NCBI GenBank assembly: GCA_002350845.1
Contig: DEFL01000008.1
Coordinates: 72,586-136,585, forward strand
DNA: 64,000 bases
Origin: Christensenella sp. UBA2853
GTDB lineage: Bacteria > Bacillota > Clostridia > Christensenellales > Aristaeellaceae
Reading direction: 5' to 3'
Shown piece after piece: positions 60,622 to 64,000 of this stretch; the first letter of the stretch is position 1, and each line of letters starts with the position of its first letter. A program made the position numbers and the translations under genes. A model generated the notes under the pieces. The model worked only from the letters and a program-made list of their open reading frames with translations, ran no database searches and was not told the origin of the DNA.

Positions 60622-61653
60622 TTACCTGAAGGCAGCCATGAGAAACGGTGTGAGGAAACAGCAGTATCCGAGGAGAGCACAGACAAGAAATGTCTTATTG
60701 AGGAAAATGGCGATAAACTCCCGGATCAGGGCGGAGGGCAGAAAATACAGGGCAGTATAGGATCCAAAGCCGGTGCATTTCATGCCTTGCTGATGAGCGA
60801 TTCGAAGACAGCGATAGATGTGAAAGCCAGAGGAAACCAGCGCGATCCTCTTTTCTCCTCCCCAGGCATCAATGATGGCTTTGGAAAAGCGCAGGTTTTC
60901 TGCTGTGGATGCAGAGCGGTCTTCCGGAATCACGTGTTCTGCGGGAATGCCTCTGCTCAGCAGGTAATCCTGCATGGCCCGGGCTTCACTGATCTTTTCA
61001 TCCTTTCCCTGACCGCCGCTGGGGATGATGACCGGCTTGATTTCGCATCGATTGTAGATTTCAATTGCCTTTTCCACTCTGTCCCGAAGCAGCCGGGTCA
61101 GTCTTTCCCCTCCTGAGAGCCCGCATCCGTGAATGATCACATAATTGAAGCGCATGGTGTGGGGAAGAAACTGAAGGAAAATAAAATAGAGGATGAAGCT
61201 GAGCAGGAGAAACGAGCAATAGAGGACGGTCAGGACGAAGAACTGAAGCCAGGGACCGGCCACCCCGAGATGGATGGTACCCCAAAGGTGGAGGACATAC
61301 AGGACCGCGGCCACCTCACCCACACCGATGACAATCCCCAGAGCCAGGGACAGAAAATGCCGCAGACAGACAGATTCTCTGCGGAGGATCTGTATGCCGC
61401 TGATGATGAGGAGGACCGGGATCATCAGAAGAAGCAGCGAAAGTATCCAGAAACAGACGAGCAGAAAACTCTTTCGGGCCTCCCCGGTGAAAAGGCTGGA
61501 TGCAAAGAGAACCGTTGTCATCAGCGAGAGCGTCAGAAGCAGGCTGTTGAGATACAGATGCGGGCGTCGGACAGCCAGAAGGAAGGTAAGCCCCCATAGG
61601 GCAGCGCAAAGGAGACCTGTCATCCAGCTGGTTTCCAGAAACTGTGCAATCAT
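60622..61653 (-). CDS. YdcF/ElyC-family membrane protein
   Basis: 343-residue protein with five N-terminal helices (1-165), a DUF218/YdcF domain (about 170-310) and a final helix pair. The domain core is VIIHGCGLSGGERLTRLLRD, with SGGQGKDEKISEARAMQDYL and VIPEDRSASTAENLRFSKAI. These motifs are typical of ElyC and SanA, which act in envelope carbon-lipid or vancomycin-related envelope integrity. The active site residues are conserved, so it is probably active. It is upstream of the GNAT gene and downstream of the methyltransferase gene in one run. Confidence 0.92.
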   Translation of the reverse strand: MIAQFLETSWMTGLLCAALWGLTFLLAVRRPHLYLNSLLLTLSLMTTVLFASSLFTGEARKSFLLVCFWILSLLLLMIPVLLIISGIQILRRESVCLRHFLSLALGIVIGVGEVAAVLYVLHLWGTIHLGVAGPWLQFFVLTVLYCSFLLLSFILYFIFLQFLPHTMRFNYVIIHGCGLSGGERLTRLLRDRVEKAIEIYNRCEIKPVIIPSGGQGKDEKISEARAMQDYLLSRGIPAEHVIPEDRSASTAENLRFSKAIIDAWGGEKRIALVSSGFHIYRCLRIAHQQGMKCTGFGSYTALYFLPSALIREFIAIFLNKTFLVCALLGYCCFLTPFLMAAFR

Positions 61654-61698
61654 GGGTTTCTCCTTTCCGGGATTTTACAGTCAATGCCTGCGGAAAGA

Positions 61699-62418
61699 TC
61701 AGGCAGGCTGCTTTTTCCGCAGGTGGAAAAGACGGCGTCTGGCTTCCTTCTCTCCCGGCCATGCAAAATATTCGAGCGTTTCGACAGTAAACCACGGCGC
61801 AAACAGGGATGTCCACTCGGCGTCAGTTCGTGAAACCAGGCGGAGAACGCCGTCCAGGTAGAGCCGGTTTCCCTCTGAAAGAGGCATGCCTTTTGATGCA
61901 GCAGTCTCAGGGGACAGGTAATAGTTGAGCCCGAAGAATAGATCCGCGTCCTCCGTGACAATTCGGGCAGACTGACGGATGATCTCCTGCGCTCTTTCCG
62001 GCGGGATGACATCCAGAACATTCGAACAGATCAATCCGTCATAGGTACCGTCCGGGACCGTGTGGAGCCAGTCTGAGGAGATTTGAAATGCATTCACCTG
62101 CTGTTCGACTCCGTAGAGGGCGATGACAGACCGGGCAGCGTCAATGGCACCTCCGGCCGGGTCGACAGCCGTGACGTCCATACAGCCGTTTCTGGTCGCG
62201 ATCAGGGCGGCCCAGGCTCTGCCGCAGCCGTAATCCAGGACTTTTTTCTTTCGGCCGAGCGAGGCTGCAGCCTGGAACAATTGATCTGAAGGCGCAAGGT
62301 TCCGATCACTGTCAGGCGCTTTCGGGTCAATGGAGGACTGGTCTTTGACCTGTGAAGAAAACGTTTGATCCCAGAACCCGATCAGGGTCTGCTCATCTGC
62401 AGAGACAGAATATGGCAT
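61699..62418 (-). CDS. Class I SAM-dependent methyltransferase
   Basis: 239-residue methyltransferase. The S-adenosylmethionine glycine loop is KVLDYGCGRAWAALI (about residues 59-73). The acidic residue at the end of strand 2 is in VTAVDPAGGAIDAA. Motif IV is YDGLICSNVLDVIP, and strand 5 is DADLFFGLNYYL. No substrate domain is recognisable. GGGAGG precedes the ATG. It is the first of three minus-strand genes (methyltransferase, YdcF, GNAT). Confidence 0.92.
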   Translation of the reverse strand: MPYSVSADEQTLIGFWDQTFSSQVKDQSSIDPKAPDSDRNLAPSDQLFQAAASLGRKKKVLDYGCGRAWAALIATRNGCMDVTAVDPAGGAIDAARSVIALYGVEQQVNAFQISSDWLHTVPDGTYDGLICSNVLDVIPPERAQEIIRQSARIVTEDADLFFGLNYYLSPETAASKGMPLSEGNRLYLDGVLRLVSRTDAEWTSLFAPWFTVETLEYFAWPGEKEARRRLFHLRKKQPA

Positions 62419-62527
62419 ATGGTTTCCTCCCTGTGACGGAGAATAGCGGAATCATCAGATACATTGTAGGAAATGAAACCATCCAAATCAAGTTTATTTG
62501 TTGTATTGAGTGGACGAGCCGGGGGAA

Positions 62528-62568
62528 AGAAAAACGCTGCCGCAGATCATTCTTTTCTGCAGCAGCGT
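62528..62568 (-). terminator. Terminator of the 66-residue membrane protein gene
   Basis: 13-bp stem with one mismatch (62534-62546 with 62556-62568). On the minus strand it is followed by TTTTTCTTTCC. Confidence 0.75.
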
Positions 62569-62606
62569 GTGGCATGCTTGATTTTTATTGGGATACGGCT
62601 TTGCGG

Positions 62607-62807
62607 TCAGACCGTGTGATCGCCGTCGGTGACGGTCTTGTGGCCTGTTTCGCAGATGTCGATCAGTTCAAACAGACCCATTACGGTAAAGACACCGAGC
62701 AGTATCCAGGTCAGTACGTTAGCCCTGCCGGTGAAGATATCGATGACCTTCCAGCCGATCAGTACAAGGCTCATGATAAAAGAAGCGATTTTTCCAGACA
62801 TAGACAT
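62607..62807 (-). CDS. Small two-helix membrane protein (66 aa)
   Basis: Unrecognised 66-residue protein with two hydrophobic helices: IASFIMSLVLIGWKVIDIF and NVLTWILLGVFTVMGLFELI. A polar tail (DICETGHKTVTDGDHTV) follows, with His, Asp and Cys. ATG 62807 is chosen since GGAGGAA lies upstream; the frame reaches 62858 without a site. It is preceded by the same two-block promoter as the SH3 genes (62918-62944) and by a leader hairpin, so it appears to belong to the same regulon. No function can be proposed. Confidence 0.75.
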   Translation of the reverse strand: MSMSGKIASFIMSLVLIGWKVIDIFTGRANVLTWILLGVFTVMGLFELIDICETGHKTVTDGDHTV

Positions 62808-62886
62808 AAATGATTTCCTCCATATGTTCCGCCCCGATTCATTGGGGGCGACGTTCATTTCATAATGATTTCATGTATTGATAGTG

Positions 62887-62911
62887 TGTGATGCTCTCAC
62901 TGGGCGTCACA
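62887..62911 (-). other. Leader hairpin of the 66-residue protein gene
   Basis: TGTGA/TCACA stem (62907-62911 with 62887-62891 on the minus strand) placed directly after CGTATCAATACA, where the other members of the group also have a hairpin. Confidence 0.5.
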
Positions 62912-62917
62912 TGTATT

Positions 62918-62944
62918 GATACGAGACACAGGAAAGGATGGCAC
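62918..62944 (-). promoter_or_regulatory. ECF-like promoter of the 66-residue membrane protein
   Basis: Minus strand GTGCCA (62944-62939), 15-base spacer, CGTATC (62923-62918), then AAT. About 27 of 32 bases match the corresponding site at 63769-63795. Confidence 0.6.
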
Positions 62945-63044
62945 TGCAGAAACATATGAAATCAGAACAAAATGTATTGCCAGACTCGCTGCGAAGTCTC
63001 CTGATCCTTTCTGCCGGATCAAAGCGTTCCGTCACAGGACATGC

Positions 63045-63078
63045 AAAAGGGACTGCCTCGTTTTCGGGGCAGTCCCTT
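63045..63078 (-). terminator. Terminator of SH3 gene 2
   Basis: Perfect 11-bp stem (63047-63057 with 63068-63078), 10-base loop, followed on the minus strand by TTTTG. Confidence 0.8.
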
Positions 63079-63134
63079 GTCTATATCAAAAGCGTTTCAA
63101 GCTTGTTATTACCTGAATTGGTTGAGTGTCCGGA

Positions 63135-63680
63135 TCAGCGGGTGACGTAAGCGTTGGCCACGTAACCGGTTCTTCCGGTCGTGGTGTCGACCACCTTGCT
63201 CCAGGTCTTGCCGACAGCGATGACCTTCAGGGTATCGCCGGCCGTCAGACGGCGGATGGCTTTCGCGGTCTTGTTGGGGTTCACGCGCAGACCGACGCTG
63301 CGGTCAGACTTGTTGTTGATGGCCTTTGCAGAGACCGTGTAAGGGGTGACAGAGCGGAAATTGTCGTCGCGCTCGGTGATTTCATACTTGCCGGGCTTGC
63401 TGGAGACCAGAAACTTGGTCATCACATAGCCGCCTCTGGTATGTCCGGGAACCGTGATGTAGGCCCAGCCTTTGGGCGTGGAAACGGAGGTCTGAATTTC
63501 AACCCTGGTGCCGCAGTCGATGCGGTAGAGAAGATTTCCTTTGACGGAATCACGGACGTTGAGGCGTTTGCCGTTTTCGCAGTTGACCCACTTGGTGGTG
63601 CCTTCAGCACCGGCAAACACGGGGATCATCAGGGCTGCAAGAGTCAGAATCACAAGTACGATGCTCACAATTTTCTTCAT
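63135..63680 (-). CDS. Secreted SH3-repeat protein 2
   Basis: 181-residue exported protein, close paralogue of the product of 57740 along its whole length. The leader MKKIVSIVLVILTLAALMIP ends at VFAGA. The two SH3b domains carry KRLNVRDSVKGNLLYRIDCG, GWAYITV, SVGLRVNPNKTAKAIRRLTA, and TGYVANAYV. ATG 63680 aligns with the second ATG of paralogue 1; an upstream ATG at 63701 overlaps AAAGGA. The promoter at 63769-63795 and leader hairpins are also shared with paralogue 1. Likely wall-binding. Confidence 0.92.
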   Translation of the reverse strand: MKKIVSIVLVILTLAALMIPVFAGAEGTTKWVNCENGKRLNVRDSVKGNLLYRIDCGTRVEIQTSVSTPKGWAYITVPGHTRGGYVMTKFLVSSKPGKYEITERDDNFRSVTPYTVSAKAINNKSDRSVGLRVNPNKTAKAIRRLTAGDTLKVIAVGKTWSKVVDTTTGRTGYVANAYVTR

Positions 63681-63742
63681 AAGGGTCAACCATCCTTTCA
63701 TATATCAAACCTGCATTGCAGGGAAATCTGGGCTGTTGTGCT

Positions 63743-63759
63743 CTGGCTCATCTCGCCAG
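63743..63759 (-). other. Conserved leader hairpin of SH3 gene 2
   Basis: Minus strand CTGGC-GAGATGA-GCCAG (63759-63743). It matches the SH3 gene 1 hairpin in place and loop, with compensating stem bases. Confidence 0.6.
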
Positions 63760-63768
63760 GCAATGATT

Positions 63769-63795
63769 GATACGGACGCCGGGAAAGGATGGCAG
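63769..63795 (-). promoter_or_regulatory. ECF-like promoter of SH3 protein 2
   Basis: Minus strand CTGCCA (63795-63790), 15-base spacer, CGTATC (63774-63769), then AAT. Confidence 0.6.
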
Positions 63796-64000
63796 TGAAA
63801 ACTGAAATTTCTGAAATTTCTCCGGGAAAGGGAAAAACACCCCGGGCCCCAAACGCACGGGCCTCTTTCCGGAAGCCCTGCATGTGTTCAGGCGGATGGG
63901 ATCTGTGACAACACAAAAAATGCAAGGAAATAAGGACAGTTGGATTGAAATATTGCAAAAAGCTGATACAATCGATGATATAAGCTTCCTGTATGATTCA
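63796..64000. other. Right-edge non-coding stretch
   Basis: No gene seen. It contains a tandem CTGAAATTT repeat (about 63802-63820) and a loose inverted repeat CCGGGAAAG (63822-63830) with CTTTCCGG (63865-63872). The last bases may be a promoter for a gene beyond the window. Confidence 0.4.

Larger units (their letters stand above)
62808..63134. other. Region between the 66-residue protein and SH3 gene 2
   Basis: About 330 bases with no gene. It holds the promoter and leader of the 66-residue protein (62918-62944; hairpin 62887-62911; direct repeat CATGTATTGATA at 62871-62882 and 62909-62920) and the SH3 gene 2 terminator at 63045-63078. Confidence 0.6.

Noticed and set aside
62871..62920. 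Direct repeats CATGTATTGATA as a start of a repeat array
   Set aside because: Only two copies, one of which is part of the promoter element; too few for a CRISPR or other array.

Overview
The window looks like chromosomal DNA of a fibre-degrading, Gram-positive anaerobe of the Clostridia type (Bacillota), probably from a gut or rumen. This is inferred from the mid-50s GC content, purine-rich ribosome binding sites, sigma-A promoters, many hairpin-plus-T terminators, and the family mix: LplA/LplB/CarB-type sugar transporters, GH3/GH10/GH78/GH105-like enzymes, a LytTR/GHKL two-component system, CotH, DUF4127, C_GCAxxG_C_C and DUF3574 proteins. No rRNA, tRNA, CRISPR array, transposase or phage gene was found.

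Layout. 1-2217 (minus): sugar ABC binding protein and permease, cut by the window edge. 2508-4157: a C_GCAxxG_C_C protein and a TraX-like membrane protein. 4353-12562 (plus): a circularly permuted, membrane-anchored GH3 glycosidase with a small membrane partner, an alpha-L-rhamnosidase and a GPH-type sugar symporter. 12595-17182 (plus): a surface-polymer acylation set (MBOAT acyltransferase plus a large protein with two SGNH-like domains), followed by a LytTR regulator and GHKL kinase. 19480-23177: GH10 xylanase, the 3' remnant of an AraC regulator, and a second rhamnosidase. 23336-26797 (minus): FAD oxidoreductase, DUF4127 protein and a TIM-barrel protein. 27033-40187: a GntR regulator divergent from an eleven-gene operon (amidohydrolase, ABC importer, AEC transporter, aldo/keto reductase, GH105-like hydrolase, DeoC, lactonase-like propeller, FGGY kinase, zinc dehydrogenase). 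Identical operators lie in the spacers of both divergent promoters.

40382-47194 (minus) is the most accessory-looking part: an ADP-ribosylglycohydrolase, then a tightly coupled operon TerB-N/TerB-C protein, BrxD-like DUF2791 ATPase, Lhr-like helicase and HxlR regulator. It resembles predicted Ter-linked DNA-processing or defence modules. Its promoter carries two GGTAT-N7-RTACC dyads that fit an HxlR-type operator. 47379-48955 (plus) is an O-acetylhomoserine sulfhydrylase gene behind a cysteine-rich leader peptide and a terminator/antiterminator pair, apparently a cysteine-sensing attenuator.

49159-64000 holds mostly single genes for secreted, membrane or housekeeping proteins: an FAD oxidoreductase, S41-like protein, MFS transporter, histidine phosphatase, CotH, two paralogous SH3-repeat proteins, DUF3574, AEC transporter, GNAT, YdcF, methyltransferase and a 66-residue membrane protein. 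Four of these secreted or membrane genes share a two-block promoter motif with a hairpin just downstream, suggesting a small alternative-sigma regulon.

The strongest candidates for something new are the cysteine leader attenuator, the TerB/BrxD/helicase operon with its HxlR operators, and the shared TGCCA-N15-CGTATC promoter family.
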